A stretch of 64,000 nt of DNA from Neisseria cinerea. Lineage in GTDB: Bacteria; Pseudomonadota; Gammaproteobacteria; Burkholderiales; Neisseriaceae. The notes beneath the pieces were generated by a model. The model worked only from the letters and a program-made list of their open reading frames with translations. It did no database searches and had not been told where the DNA came from. A program made the position numbers and the translations under genes. Shown here one piece after another: positions 27,206 through 36,167 of the stretch; within the stretch, counting starts at the first letter, position 1; each line of letters opens with the position of its first letter. Location: the NCBI RefSeq assembly GCF_900475315.1, contig NZ_LS483369.1, positions 682,001 to 746,000 of the forward strand. Reading direction: 5' to 3'.

Positions 27206-27247
27206 AAAAGCAGCCTGCACTTTGAAAACAAGGTGCAGGCTGCTTGG
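27206..27247. terminator. Terminator built from a foreign uptake-sequence dialect
   Basis: AAGCAGCCTGCA (27208-27219) and its complement TGCAGGCTGCTT (27234-27245) form a hairpin just downstream of the metallo-beta-lactamase-fold gene. This is not the local dialect; it matches the AAGCAGCCTGCA form I know from Kingella. An AGGTCGTCTGAA uptake sequence lies 8 bases upstream at 27189-27200. Confidence 0.7.
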
Positions 27248-27263
27248 GGTAATGTGTCGTTTA

Positions 27264-28115
27264 TCAATCTAGTTTCAGGATTTCTCCGTCTTCCGGAACG
27301 TTCACGCGGCTTTCAATGCCTTGACCGCGTGTAAATTTACGCATATCGGCGCGGCTGACGGCGGTATGATTCACGGTATCCATGTGTACGGTGATGATTT
27401 TGGCTTTAGGCATGACTTGGCTGGCTTTTAATACATCAGCCGTCCCCATAATAATGCCGTCTGAAATGCCTGAAATCAGCGCGTAGCCCGCGTTCATAAT
27501 CAGATAATCGGGTTTGTAGCGGTTCAATGCTTTGTTTACATCTGCCGTCCACACAGTATCACCCATAATATAAGCGGTTTTATGTCCGCTGCTTTGGAAT
27601 ACCACACCCATTGCATCACCTAAGATTTCGGCTAGCTGCGGGTTGGCATACATGGCTTCGGTACCGTGTACGCCGCCGGTTTTGCTGATGGTTACGCCGT
27701 TGAAGACAGTGCTGCCGTTCAACACGCGTACATCAGTAAAACCTTGGCTGCGGATTTTTGCCGCGTCGGCTTGGTGCTGCACATATACGGGCAGGTTTTT
27801 CGGAATGGAACGTGCGGCGGTTTCGTCCCAATGGTCTTCGTGAGTATGGGTAACAATAACTGCATCCACACCGTCCAAAATTTTATTCACGCTCATCGGT
27901 AGCCCGACCAGCGGCATTTTGGCTTGGTTATTGAACGTGCCGGCAAAGCCGTTCATGGAATGCTTGGGGGCGAAAAACGGGTCAATCAAAAACGTCTGCC
28001 CCGCATATTCGACTTTGGCGGTAGCATTACGGATATGTTGGTATGAATCGTCTGCCCAAGCAGAAAAGGCTGTCGCGCCCAAAACAGTGGCAAGAATAAA
28101 TTGCTTGGATTTCAT
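27264..28115 (-). CDS. Periplasmic metallo-beta-lactamase-fold hydrolase
   Basis: 283 residues. A signal peptide (MKSKQFILATVLGATAFSAWA) predicts periplasmic export, unusual for this enzyme class. The zinc-binding motif THTHEDHWD (H-x-H-x-D-H) is intact, and later histidines occur in GGVHGTE and ITVHMD, with GDTVWTAD as the aspartate ligand region. The fold resembles UlaG/YfjB-like MBL hydrolases; the substrate cannot be told. It is divergent from a GlxA-type AraC regulator, which probably controls it. A terminator of foreign dialect follows it. Confidence 0.85.
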   Translation of the reverse strand: MKSKQFILATVLGATAFSAWADDSYQHIRNATAKVEYAGQTFLIDPFFAPKHSMNGFAGTFNNQAKMPLVGLPMSVNKILDGVDAVIVTHTHEDHWDETAARSIPKNLPVYVQHQADAAKIRSQGFTDVRVLNGSTVFNGVTISKTGGVHGTEAMYANPQLAEILGDAMGVVFQSSGHKTAYIMGDTVWTADVNKALNRYKPDYLIMNAGYALISGISDGIIMGTADVLKASQVMPKAKIITVHMDTVNHTAVSRADMRKFTRGQGIESRVNVPEDGEILKLD

Positions 28116-28212
28116 TATGTTGCTCCTTAAAAAATCATGGAGCGTATTTTAAGCAGCAGGTGTATCGGCTAAAATAGGCAATATTGCCAACAAACGCAAG
28201 GATAGTGCCAAA

Positions 28213-29199
28213 ATGTCGTCTGAAAACGAGCGTAACGAGTTTCGCCAAAATCAAACTGTTCCCAAAATCGTGCTATATGCTCAATCGGGCATGAATGATT
28301 TTGTCTTCAACATTCCCTTTTCTGTTTTTCAGACGACCTATCGGGACAATCCGCTCTTTGACCTGAAAATCTGTTCCGATGATAGCAAAGACGTCATCAC
28401 GGCACTGGGCGCAAGCATTCCCGTACATGGCGGATTGGATTTGACGGAAGAAGCCGACATCATTGTCATCGCAGGCTGGCGCAATATTGAAGAAGCCCCG
28501 ACACCCGAGTTGAGCGCACATTTACAGAAAGCAGTACAACGTGGTGCACATATCACTGCCCTATGTTACGGCACTTACGCCCTTGCCTACACAGGACTTT
28601 TAGACGGCAGAACCGCCGCCACCCACTGGCTTGCCGAAGACGACTTTGTCCGCCGTTTCCCTAAAATTCATCTGGATACCAACCGCCTATATGCGGAAGA
28701 CGGCAACTTTTTAACATCGGCAGGTGCGGCGGGCGGGCTGGATTGCTGCCTTTACCTCATCCGCAAAATCCACGGTGCAACCGTTGCCAACGACCTTGCC
28801 CGTACCTTGGTTACGGCACCACACCGCGAAGGCGGGCAGGCACAGTTTATCCACCGACCTGTCGAACGTCGTACCGCCGATGACAAAATCAATCACTTAT
28901 TGGACGAACTGCGCCAAAACCTTGCGACCCCATACCGCTTGGACGATTTGGCAAAAAAATTAGCCGTTTCCCGCCGTACCTTTATCCGCCATTTTTCTCA
29001 AGCCACAGGCATGAATTTCGGTGAGTGGCTCACAACAGAGCGGCTATGGCAGGTACAGGATTTATTGGAAAATACGGATTTGCCGATAGAACGCATCGCC
29101 GAACAAAGCGGCTTCGGCAGCGCGTCAAACCTACGTTTGCAGTTCAAAGCCAAGTTTAAAATCAATCCGAATGCCTGGCGGAAAGTATTTGGCAGATAG
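28213..29199 (+). CDS. AraC-family regulator with DJ-1/PfpI domain (GlxA type)
   Basis: 328 residues. N-terminal amidotransferase-like DJ-1/PfpI domain (about 15-190) with the nucleophile-elbow stretch THITALCYGTYALAYTG, cysteine present but catalysis not expected in GlxA-type regulators. C-terminal pair of AraC helix-turn-helices: LDDLAKKLAVSRRTFIRHFSQATG and IERIAEQSGFGSASNLRLQFKAKF. It is divergent from the MBL-fold gene across a 97-base gap. An AG-type uptake sequence (AGGTCGTCTGAA) lies at 28328-28339. The in-frame stretch after its stop stays open for 51 codons. Confidence 0.9.
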   Translation: MSSENERNEFRQNQTVPKIVLYAQSGMNDFVFNIPFSVFQTTYRDNPLFDLKICSDDSKDVITALGASIPVHGGLDLTEEADIIVIAGWRNIEEAPTPELSAHLQKAVQRGAHITALCYGTYALAYTGLLDGRTAATHWLAEDDFVRRFPKIHLDTNRLYAEDGNFLTSAGAAGGLDCCLYLIRKIHGATVANDLARTLVTAPHREGGQAQFIHRPVERRTADDKINHLLDELRQNLATPYRLDDLAKKLAVSRRTFIRHFSQATGMNFGEWLTTERLWQVQDLLENTDLPIERIAEQSGFGSASNLRLQFKAKFKINPNAWRKVFGR

Positions 29200-29349
29200 C
29201 TCGCGTTAGTCAATCCAAAACACTTGAGCAACGTTATTGGTTTTACACCGTTTCTTGCAAGGTTTAAAGAATTAGCCAAACAATCTTCCACTCAACAGAT
29301 TGACTGGTTCCATAAGTGCGGTTTAAGCAACTTAGCATTCAGACGGCAT

Positions 29350-30009
29350 TCATAGCTTCCAGTTTATCGGTTCGATACCGTGTTGACTCAAATAGCTGTT
29401 TGCCTGTGAAAAATGGTGGCAGCCGAAAAAACCGCGATATGCCGACAGAGGAGACGGATGCGGCGCGGTCAGTATCAAATGATTTTGACTGTCTATCAGT
29501 TTCCTTTTTTGTTGTGCATACCCACCCCACAGCATAAAGACAAGGTGCTTGCGGTGTGTCGCAAGCTGCCTGATAACGGTATCGGTAAAGCGTTCCCAGC
29601 CTAAAAGGGCGTGCGAATGCGCCTGTCCTGCACGCACCGTCAAAACCGTGTTCAGAAGCAATACGCCCTGCTCTGCCCACGCTGTCAGGCAGCCGTGTGC
29701 GGGAATGGAAAAACCGTTGATGTCGGTTTCCAACTCCTTGTAGATATTCAACAAAGACGGTGGTATGCGGATACCCTGCCTGACGGAAAATGCCAAACCG
29801 TGCGCCTGCCCTGCCCCATGATACGGGTCTTGTCCGAGAATAACGACTTTGACCCGGTCAAACGCTGTCAGGCGGAATGCGTTGAACACATCAGCCTCCG
29901 GCGGATAGATGATTTGTCCCGACAAACGTTCCTGCCTGACTGCATTTAAAATTTCCTGAAAATACGGTTGCCGTTTTTCGTTGCCCAGTGCATCGTGCCA
30001 AGTATCCAT
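29350..30009 (-). CDS. ung: Uracil-DNA glycosylase
   Basis: 219 residues. Removes uracil from DNA in base excision repair. [20 protein letters not shown] is the catalytic water-activating loop; [24 protein letters not shown] and the C-terminal [18 protein letters not shown] insertion loop complete the family 1 signature. Full length. It precedes the broken nfeD locus divergently. Confidence 0.96.
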   Translation of the reverse strand: MDTWHDALGNEKRQPYFQEILNAVRQERLSGQIIYPPEADVFNAFRLTAFDRVKVVILGQDPYHGAGQAHGLAFSVRQGIRIPPSLLNIYKELETDINGFSIPAHGCLTAWAEQGVLLLNTVLTVRAGQAHSHALLGWERFTDTVIRQLATHRKHLVFMLWGGYAQQKRKLIDSQNHLILTAPHPSPLSAYRGFFGCHHFSQANSYLSQHGIEPINWKL

Positions 30010-30089
30010 ATCTGCCCTATCCTTTCAAATTCGGCTATACTGCTGATATCGCGTGATTTTGTCAAACGACGCGCTTTGTGGGGAAATGT

Positions 30090-30902
30090 ATGACTGTATG
30101 GTTTGTTGCTGCTGTTGCCGTCTTAATCATCGAATTATTGACGGGAACGGTTTATCTTCCTGAAACACCTTTTATCGTTTTCAGGTAGCCTTTATGATGA
30201 CGATTACGCTACCGCGTCGGTTGTTTTTAAAGTGCGGTCAGAAAAGTCAAAGAACCCAATATCACGCCAACCGCATTGGGCACAATCAAAATCCAGTCTT
30301 TTTTGGGTTCTTTACTCCAACCATATAAAACCCAAATCAAACAGGATACTGCCGCAAACAGAGGTTGCCACGGTTGCGCCTTTTCCCCTTCCAAATTAGC
30401 GATAATTTGGGGGATATAGGCGATGAATACAAAAATCCCGATTGCCGCGCCTATGCTTCCGATAAAAGCATTGAATTTTTTCTTGCTTATCATAGATAAG
30501 TATCCTTTCTCAAAAATTTTTATTGTACGGCCTTTAATATAGCGGAGCAATATTGCTATCGAACTGGTTGTCAGCGCAGCTTTGGCGGGTTCGGGCATTA
30601 TCTACGGACTGATCGGCAGCACGCCTGCCGCCGTCTTGACTGCCGCCTTACTTTCCGCGCTGGGTATTTGGTTCGTACACGCCAAAACCGCCGTTAGAAA
30701 AGTTGAAACGGATTCATATCAGGATTTGGATGCCGGACAATATGCCGAAATCCTCCGACACACAGGCGGCAACCGTTACGAAGTTTTTTATCGCGGTACG
30801 CACTGGCAGGCTCAAAATACGGGGCAAGAAGAGCTTGAACCGGGAACTCGCGCCCTAATCGTTCGCAAGGAAGGTAACCTTCTTATTATCACACATCCTT
30901 AA
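30090..30902 (+). pseudogene. nfeD: nfeD interrupted by a foreign insert
   Basis: The 5' piece (30090-30188) reads MTVWFVAAVAVLIIELLTG and on to VYL, then ends at a stop. The 3' piece, in frame from about 30561 to the stop at 30900-30902, reads LVVSAALAGSGIIYG onward with two membrane segments and the C-terminal OB-fold of NfeD (LDAGQYAEILRH to TRALIVRKEGNLLIITHP). Joined directly, the two give a normal NfeD. About 405 bases (near 30158-30563) separate them and carry the SemiSWEET gene in the opposite strand. NfeD normally pairs with the stomatin-like gene that follows. Confidence 0.8.
30227..30493 (-). CDS. SemiSWEET/PQ-loop sugar transporter inserted in nfeD
   Basis: 88 residues from the ATG complement at 30493 (AAAGGATACTTATCT before it). 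Three membrane helices: FIGSIGAAIGIFVFIAYI, WQPLFAAVSCLIWVLYGW and LIVPNAVGVILGSLTFLTAL, with the PQ motif in IAYIPQIIANL at the end of helix 1. This is the minimal SemiSWEET layout, a half-transporter that dimerises to carry small sugars. Its last codons overlap the sequence AAAGTGCGGTCA, the Haemophilus uptake signal, so it was probably acquired from Pasteurellaceae. Confidence 0.85.
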   Translation of the reverse strand: MISKKKFNAFIGSIGAAIGIFVFIAYIPQIIANLEGEKAQPWQPLFAAVSCLIWVLYGWSKEPKKDWILIVPNAVGVILGSLTFLTAL

Positions 30903-30916
30903 CATCAGGAGAAATC

Positions 30917-31864
30917 ATGGAATTTTTCATTATATTACTGGTAGCCGTCGTTGTTTTCGGATTTAAATCCTTTGTCGTTATTCCCCAACAGGAAGTCCAC
31001 GTTGTCGAAAGGCTCGGACGTTTCCATCGCGCCTTGACTGCCGGCCTCAATATCCTCATTCCCTTTATCGACCGCGTGGCCTACCGTCATTCGCTGAAAG
31101 AAATTCCCTTGGATGTCCCCAGCCAGGTCTGCATCACGCGCGACAATACGCAGCTGACTGTTGACGGTATCATCTATTTTCAAGTAACCGATCCCAAACT
31201 TGCCTCATACGGTTCGAGCAACTACATCATGGCAATTACCCAGCTTGCCCAAACGACGCTGCGTTCCGTTATCGGGCGTATGGAGTTGGACAAAACGTTT
31301 GAAGAACGCGACGAAATCAACAGTACCGTCGTCTCCGCCCTCGATGAAGCCGCCGGAGCTTGGGGTGTGAAAGTCCTCCGTTACGAAATCAAGGATTTGG
31401 TTCCGCCGCAAGAAATCCTTCGCTCAATGCAGGCGCAAATTACCGCCGAACGCGAAAAACGCGCCCGTATCGCTGAATCCGAAGGCCGTAAAATCGAACA
31501 AATCAACCTTGCCAGCGGTCAGCGCGAAGCCGAAATCCAACAATCCGAAGGCGAGGCTCAGGCTGCGGTCAATGCGTCAAATGCCGAGAAAATTGCCCGC
31601 ATCAACCGCGCCAAAGGTGAAGCGGAATCCTTGCGCCTTGTTGCCGAAGCCAATGCCGAAGCCATCCGTCAAATAGCCGCCGCCCTTCAAACACAAGGCG
31701 GCGCGGATGCGGTCAATCTGAAGATTGCGGAACAATACGTCGCCGCGTTCAACAATCTTGCCAAAGAAAGCAATACGCTGATTATGCCTGCCAATGTTGC
31801 CGACATTGGTAGCCTGATTTCGGCTGGGATGAAAATCCTCGACAAGGGTAAAACTTCCCAATAA
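30917..31864 (+). CDS. qmcA: Stomatin/prohibitin-like (SPFH/Band 7) membrane protein
   Basis: 315 residues. N-terminal membrane segment (FFIILLVAVVVFGFKSFVVI) followed by the SPFH domain (VVERLGRFHRALTAGLNILIPFIDR, ITRDNTQLTVDGIIYFQVTDP). Then a charged helical region rich in A, E and R (about 165-245) that makes oligomers, and a C-terminal hydrophobic stretch. Bacterial relatives (QmcA) pair with NfeD and organise membrane microdomains or proteases. Here the upstream nfeD is broken, so it may act alone. Confidence 0.9.
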   Translation: MEFFIILLVAVVVFGFKSFVVIPQQEVHVVERLGRFHRALTAGLNILIPFIDRVAYRHSLKEIPLDVPSQVCITRDNTQLTVDGIIYFQVTDPKLASYGSSNYIMAITQLAQTTLRSVIGRMELDKTFEERDEINSTVVSALDEAAGAWGVKVLRYEIKDLVPPQEILRSMQAQITAEREKRARIAESEGRKIEQINLASGQREAEIQQSEGEAQAAVNASNAEKIARINRAKGEAESLRLVAEANAEAIRQIAAALQTQGGADAVNLKIAEQYVAAFNNLAKESNTLIMPANVADIGSLISAGMKILDKGKTSQ

Positions 31865-31889
31865 ATATCCCAATCAATAGGTATGAAAA

Positions 31890-31927
31890 ATGCCGTCTGA
31901 ACCTTACGGGAAAGGTTCAGACGGCAT
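31890..31927. terminator. Paired uptake-sequence terminator after the stomatin-like gene
   Basis: ATGCCGTCTGAA and TTCAGACGGCAT enclose fourteen bases (CCTTACGGGAAAGG), and TTTTT follows. Confidence 0.8.
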
Positions 31928-32068
31928 TTTTATCTAAATCCAAAATCTCAAAAATATGTTTATCCCCATACCCTTATTTGATAACGGAAGCGGACTGCAG
32001 GTATCCATACTGCATTTTCGGATAAAAACAAAATATCCCCTTCGGAAACTTTATACTTCGTCAATGCC

Positions 32069-33139
32069 TTACCTGTTCCGATAAAAACTGCTGGCAAAAT
32101 ATTTCTGGACACCCTCACGCAGCAATACCAATGTTACGGCAGCCAAAGGCAATCCTGCCAACATTCCGACAAAGCCCATCAGTTGTCCGAATGCCATCAG
32201 GGAAAAGATAACCCAAAACGGCGACAGGCCGATACGGTCTCCCACGATTTTCGGCGTAATGAAAAAACTTTCGAGAAACTGGCCGACGGCAAAAACCGCC
32301 CAGACAGCTAAGATGCCGTTCCACGAAGCAAATTGGAGCAAGGCGGCAACGGTGGCAAGCAGTAATCCCGTAAACGCACCGAGATAAGGAACAAATACCA
32401 AAATACCGGCAACCATACCGATGGCAAATCCCGAATCCAGTCCGACCAGCATCAATCCCAAACCGTAAACCAAGCCCATAATCAGCATCACCAGGAGCTG
32501 ACCGCGTAAGAATTCGCCCAATACCTCGTTCAAATTACCTGTAATACGGGTATAAGTATCGGCAAAACGCCTCGGAACCAGTTTACTTATACCGCACGAC
32601 CACCGCTGCCAATCCAGCAGAAAATAGTAAAGCAGTAACGGCAGCAGCATCAGATTGCCGATACTGCTGACGATATTGCTGCTCTGCCTCATCAAAACGG
32701 GAAACCACGCCTTAAGCGTGTTGCTCAGCTCACCCGTATGCGCCTGAAGCCATGCGATAACGGATGCCTGATCGATTTCCACATAATTGCCCACAGTGTC
32801 TTTCAACAGCGGCAACAGCGTATTTTGCATAAAACCTGCAAGTTGGGGCAAACGGGATACCATGCTGTTGAACTGTCCGACCAGCATAGGGACAATAATC
32901 AAAAGCAGCGCCGCAAGCAGCAGCAAGGCAAAAACCATTACAGTCATTGAAGCAACGGCACGGTTGAAACCTTTTTTCTGCAACCATTCAACCAAAGGAT
33001 CCAACACATACGCCAACACTGCCGCAACCGCAAAGGGAGCCAGTGTATCGCCAAGTGCGAAAGCCAGCCATATCAAGACCGTAAGGAATACCACCGCACC
33101 AACCCAGGGTTTGATACTCTGCTTTTTTTTCTGATACAT
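32069..33139 (-). CDS. perM: AI-2E family transporter (PerM-like permease)
   Basis: 356 residues from the ATG complement at 33139 (MYQKKKQSIKPWVG); the frame stays open to 33232 but the longer form adds an unlikely leader. About eight membrane segments, starting AVVFLTVLIWLAFALGDTLAPFAVAAVLAYVLDP, with long loop (about 90-180) and the C-terminal ESFFITPKIVGDRIGLSPFWVIFS signature of the AI-2E/UPF0118 family. Family members export autoinducer-2 or act as Na+/H+ antiporters; the substrate is not evident. Confidence 0.88.
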   Translation of the reverse strand: MYQKKKQSIKPWVGAVVFLTVLIWLAFALGDTLAPFAVAAVLAYVLDPLVEWLQKKGFNRAVASMTVMVFALLLLAALLLIIVPMLVGQFNSMVSRLPQLAGFMQNTLLPLLKDTVGNYVEIDQASVIAWLQAHTGELSNTLKAWFPVLMRQSSNIVSSIGNLMLLPLLLYYFLLDWQRWSCGISKLVPRRFADTYTRITGNLNEVLGEFLRGQLLVMLIMGLVYGLGLMLVGLDSGFAIGMVAGILVFVPYLGAFTGLLLATVAALLQFASWNGILAVWAVFAVGQFLESFFITPKIVGDRIGLSPFWVIFSLMAFGQLMGFVGMLAGLPLAAVTLVLLREGVQKYFASSFYRNR

Positions 33140-33323
33140 AACGACCCGTCCGGAAACCATTTTCATCATTATTATAGCAGAACGGGTTATATAGCAGATA
33201 AAGCCCGTGCCGTTTCGATAGCCTGTTATCACGGTTTGGGCTAAAATACTACATTATCTGATGCAGTCCGATAAACAAAATCCCTGTTCAGACGGCATAC
33301 CGTACACAACAAGGCAGCACATC

Positions 33324-33599
33324 ATGACCGAACAAGAAAACAAAAAATCCCTCATTGAATTTCCCTGCACCTTCCCATTAAAAGTAATGGGGGCGGTTCA
33401 TCCCGAGTTCGAGCAAGCGCTTTTAGAAACCGTCCGCCTTCACGCCCCTGATACGCAGGCGCACCACATCACCACGCGGCCGAGCAGCAAAGGCAACTAT
33501 ACCGGCGCCACCGTACAAGTAAAGGTTGAAAACCAAGAACAACTTGACAATATCTACCGCGCGCTGACTTCGCACAAACTGGTCAAAGTGGTACTTTGA
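33324..33599 (+). CDS. ybeD: YbeD/DUF493 family protein
   Basis: 91 residues from ATG 33324. The family usually adjoins lipB, as here. [33 protein letters not shown] and the C-terminal [23 protein letters not shown] are typical. It has an ACT-like alpha/beta fold; a regulatory role in lipoate metabolism is suspected but not established. The stop codon is one base from the lipB start. Confidence 0.88.
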   Translation: MTEQENKKSLIEFPCTFPLKVMGAVHPEFEQALLETVRLHAPDTQAHHITTRPSSKGNYTGATVQVKVENQEQLDNIYRALTSHKLVKVVL

Positions 33600-33600
33600 G

Positions 33601-34224
33601 ATGAAAATCATACATAAAGGTTTGGTTGAATATCTGCCGACTTTTGAGGCAATGAAAACTTTCAACGCTAACCGTACCGCCTCTACCGAAGATGAATTGT
33701 GGGTGGTAGAACATCCCCCCGTGTTCACACAGGGGCTAGCCGGCAAACCCGAACATCTGCTGATTAGGGACGACATCCCCGTTATCCAGATTGACCGGGG
33801 CGGACAGATTACCTATCACGGGCCCGGGCAATTGGTCGTATACACCATGATTGATTTCAAACGGCGTAAAACCAGTGTTAGAAACATCGTTTCCGCGCTT
33901 GAAAACAGCATCATCGCCACATTGGCGGAATACGGCATTGAAGCGGCGGCTGATCCGAAACGCCCCGGCGTTTATGTAGGAGAACGCAAAATCGCCTCGC
34001 TGGGGCTGCGTATCAAAGGAGGTTCCGTCTATCACGGCCTTGCGCTCAACGTCAATATGGATCTCTCGCCGTTTACCCATATCAACCCCTGCGGTTATGC
34101 CGGTATGGAAATGACGCAAATTGCCGACCTCGTCCACCCCTGCCCCACGCTGGACGAAGTTGCCGCCAAACTGACCACACATCTTAAAACACAACTCACA
34201 CCGAAAGCAGATAACAATGAGTGA
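33601..34224 (+). CDS. lipB: Octanoyl-[acyl-carrier-protein]-protein N-octanoyltransferase LipB
   Basis: 207 residues. Moves octanoate from ACP to lipoate-dependent enzymes. [22 protein letters not shown], then [21 protein letters not shown] (catalytic lysine/cysteine region), [19 protein letters not shown] with the lysine, and [13 protein letters not shown] with the active cysteine. It forms a tight unit ybeD-lipB-lipA, with lipB and lipA overlapping by 8 bases. Confidence 0.95.
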   Translation: MKIIHKGLVEYLPTFEAMKTFNANRTASTEDELWVVEHPPVFTQGLAGKPEHLLIRDDIPVIQIDRGGQITYHGPGQLVVYTMIDFKRRKTSVRNIVSALENSIIATLAEYGIEAAADPKRPGVYVGERKIASLGLRIKGGSVYHGLALNVNMDLSPFTHINPCGYAGMEMTQIADLVHPCPTLDEVAAKLTTHLKTQLTPKADNNE

Positions 34225-35200
34225 AATCAAAACCGACGATCCCAAACGCGGCATCAAACTCAAAGGCGCGGATAAAACCGCACGTATTCCGATTAAAGTT
34301 GTTCCATTGGAACAAAAATTGAAAAAGCCCGAATGGATCCGCGCCAAATTACCGGGCAAGAAATTCTTTGAAATCAAAAATATTCTTCGCGAACAAAAAA
34401 TGCATACCGTATGCGAAGAAGCATCTTGCCCCAATATCAGCGAATGCTTTACCAAGGGTACGGCCACATTCATGATCATGGGCGATATTTGTACCCGCCG
34501 CTGCCCGTTCTGCGACGTGGGACACGGCCGTCCGAATATGCTCGACCCCGACGAACCGAAAAACCTCGCAGAATCCGTCAAAGCCATGAACCTGCGTTAC
34601 GTCGTCATCACCTCGGTTGACCGCGACGACCTGCGTGACGGCGGTGCCCAACACTTCGCCGACTGCATCAAAGCCATCCGCGAAACCAGCCCGAATACCA
34701 AAATCGAAATCCTCGTTCCCGATTTCCGCGGCCGTCTGGACATCGCGCTGGAAATCTTGGCAGAAACGCCGCCTGACGTGATGAACCACAACTTGGAAAC
34801 CCATCCGAGCCTGTACAAAAAAGCCCGTCCGGGTGCCAACTATCAGCACTCCCTCGAGCTTCTGCGCCGCTACAAAGAAATGATGCCGCACATACCGACC
34901 AAATCCGGCATCATGGTCGGCTTGGGCGAAACAGACGAAGACGTGCGCGAAATCATGCGCGATATGCGTGCCAACAATATCGAGATGATTACCATCGGCC
35001 AATATCTGCAACCTTCAGACGGCCACTTGCCTGTCTTGCGCTACGTTACACCCGAACAATTCAAAATATTTGAAAAAGAAGCATACGAACTGGGCTTTAC
35101 CAATGCCGCTATCGGTGCGATGGTACGTTCCAGTTACCATGCCGACGAACAGGCGGCGGAAGCTCTGCGGGAAAGCCATGGCGGTTGCGGGCATCATTAA
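34217..35200 (+). CDS. lipA: Lipoyl synthase
   Basis: 327 residues. Radical-SAM enzyme that inserts two sulfurs into the protein-bound octanoyl chain. The auxiliary cluster motif [12 protein letters not shown] (near 74-85), and the radical-SAM triad [15 protein letters not shown] (near 93-107) are intact. The C-terminal [10 protein letters not shown] motif includes the essential serine. Full length. Confidence 0.96.
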   Translation: MSEIKTDDPKRGIKLKGADKTARIPIKVVPLEQKLKKPEWIRAKLPGKKFFEIKNILREQKMHTVCEEASCPNISECFTKGTATFMIMGDICTRRCPFCDVGHGRPNMLDPDEPKNLAESVKAMNLRYVVITSVDRDDLRDGGAQHFADCIKAIRETSPNTKIEILVPDFRGRLDIALEILAETPPDVMNHNLETHPSLYKKARPGANYQHSLELLRRYKEMMPHIPTKSGIMVGLGETDEDVREIMRDMRANNIEMITIGQYLQPSDGHLPVLRYVTPEQFKIFEKEAYELGFTNAAIGAMVRSSYHADEQAAEALRESHGGCGHH

Positions 35201-35290
35201 CCCCAAAACACCGTTCCGAAGTAAAAAATAATTTCCTACGCTGCTGTCTGCCGCGTTGTTTGATGTAAACAACATCAACTTGAATTGTCC

Positions 35291-35319
35291 ATGCCGTCTG
35301 AAATCCCTTCAGACGGCAT
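35291..35319 (+). terminator. Paired uptake-sequence terminator after lipA
   Basis: ATGCCGTCTGAA and TTCAGACGGCAT enclose five bases. Confidence 0.8.
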
Positions 35320-35363
35320 GATTTATTCTCCGAATCCGATAATCTCAAAAGAATCTGTCAGTT

Positions 35364-35380
35364 AATGAGAACGATTCATT
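35364..35380. promoter_or_regulatory. Possible Fur box upstream of the bacterioferritin genes
   Basis: AATGAGAACGATTCATT has matching arms AATGA and TCATT and resembles degenerate Fur boxes (AATGA-type repeats). It lies about 200 bases before the predicted bfrA promoter, so direct repression at that promoter is doubtful. Iron regulation of bfr genes would make biological sense. Confidence 0.35.
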
Positions 35381-35573
35381 ATAAATTTTGATAAAAAACC
35401 GTGTTCTATTTGTTTTTTGCTATGGTTAATAAGTGTAAATGTTCTTTATTGATGAGATGGATTCTTAGTTTTAGAAGCAAAAAAAACCGATAAGAAACAG
35501 AGCATTGATTTGGAAAGCATCAGCAAAACCACCCTATCTCTTTTGATAATTGTTTGTATTTTAAATAGAAAAT

Positions 35574-35602
35574 TTGTCATATCAAAAACTTTTGCATACA
35601 AT
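35574..35602 (+). promoter_or_regulatory. Sigma-70 promoter for bfrA-bfrB
   Basis: TTGTCA at 35574-35579 and TACAAT at 35597-35602, spaced 17 bases, about 70 bases upstream of bfrA. Confidence 0.6.
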
Positions 35603-35674
35603 GCACGCATCCCGAATAGCGATACAGATGCTGTTCAGACATACCGAAAACCAAGTTACGGAAAGAGAGATATT

Positions 35675-36139
35675 ATGCAAGGCAATCAAGCAGTTTTAGA
35701 TTATATGAACGAATTGTTGTCCGGCGAGCTGGCGGCACGCGATCAATACTTCATCCACTCCCGCCTCTACTCCGAATGGGGCTACACCAAACTTTTTGAA
35801 CGTCTCAATCACGAGATGGAAGAAGAAACCACACACGCCGAAGACTTTATTCGACGCATCCTGATGCTGGGCGGTACGCCGAAAATGGTACGTGCCGAAC
35901 TAAATATCGGTACGGACGTGGTTTCCTGCCTCAAAGCCGACCTGCAAACCGAATATGAAGTACGCGATGCGTTGAAAAAAGGCATCAAACTGTGCGAAGA
36001 GGCTCAAGACTATGTTACCCGCGACCTGATGGTTGCCCAACTGAAAGATACCGAAGAAGACCACGCCCACTGGCTGGAACAGCAGCTTCGCCTGATCGAG
36101 TTGATTGGCGAAGGCAACTACTACCAAAGCCAACTGTAA
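35675..36139 (+). CDS. bfrA: Bacterioferritin A subunit
   Basis: 154 residues from ATG 35675; a longer frame upstream lacks support. Iron-storage ferritin-like 4-helix bundle. The diiron ferroxidase ligands are kept: E18, E51, H54, an E near 93, E127 and H130 (EEDH). The haem-binding methionine at position 52 of E. coli Bfr is replaced by threonine (EEETTHAED), so this is the ferroxidase subunit that does not bind haem by itself. It is followed 28 bases later by bfrB. Confidence 0.95.
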   Translation: MQGNQAVLDYMNELLSGELAARDQYFIHSRLYSEWGYTKLFERLNHEMEEETTHAEDFIRRILMLGGTPKMVRAELNIGTDVVSCLKADLQTEYEVRDALKKGIKLCEEAQDYVTRDLMVAQLKDTEEDHAHWLEQQLRLIELIGEGNYYQSQL

Positions 36140-36167
36140 TCCGTATTCGGAATAAAAGGAGTCTGAT

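Larger units (their letters stand above)
35201..35674. other. 474-base intergenic region between lipA and bfrA
   Basis: Holds the lipA terminator (35291-35319), a Fur-box-like palindrome (35364-35380) and a sigma-70 promoter (35574-35602). No ORF of note was found between them. Confidence 0.6.

Noticed and set aside
30186-30560. The nfeD insert as an insertion sequence
   Set aside because: No transposase, no terminal inverted repeats and no clear target duplication; homologous or illegitimate recombination is more likely.
33736-34587. Minus-strand ORF spanning lipB and lipA
   Set aside because: Opposes two conserved genes that overlap each other; not a real gene.
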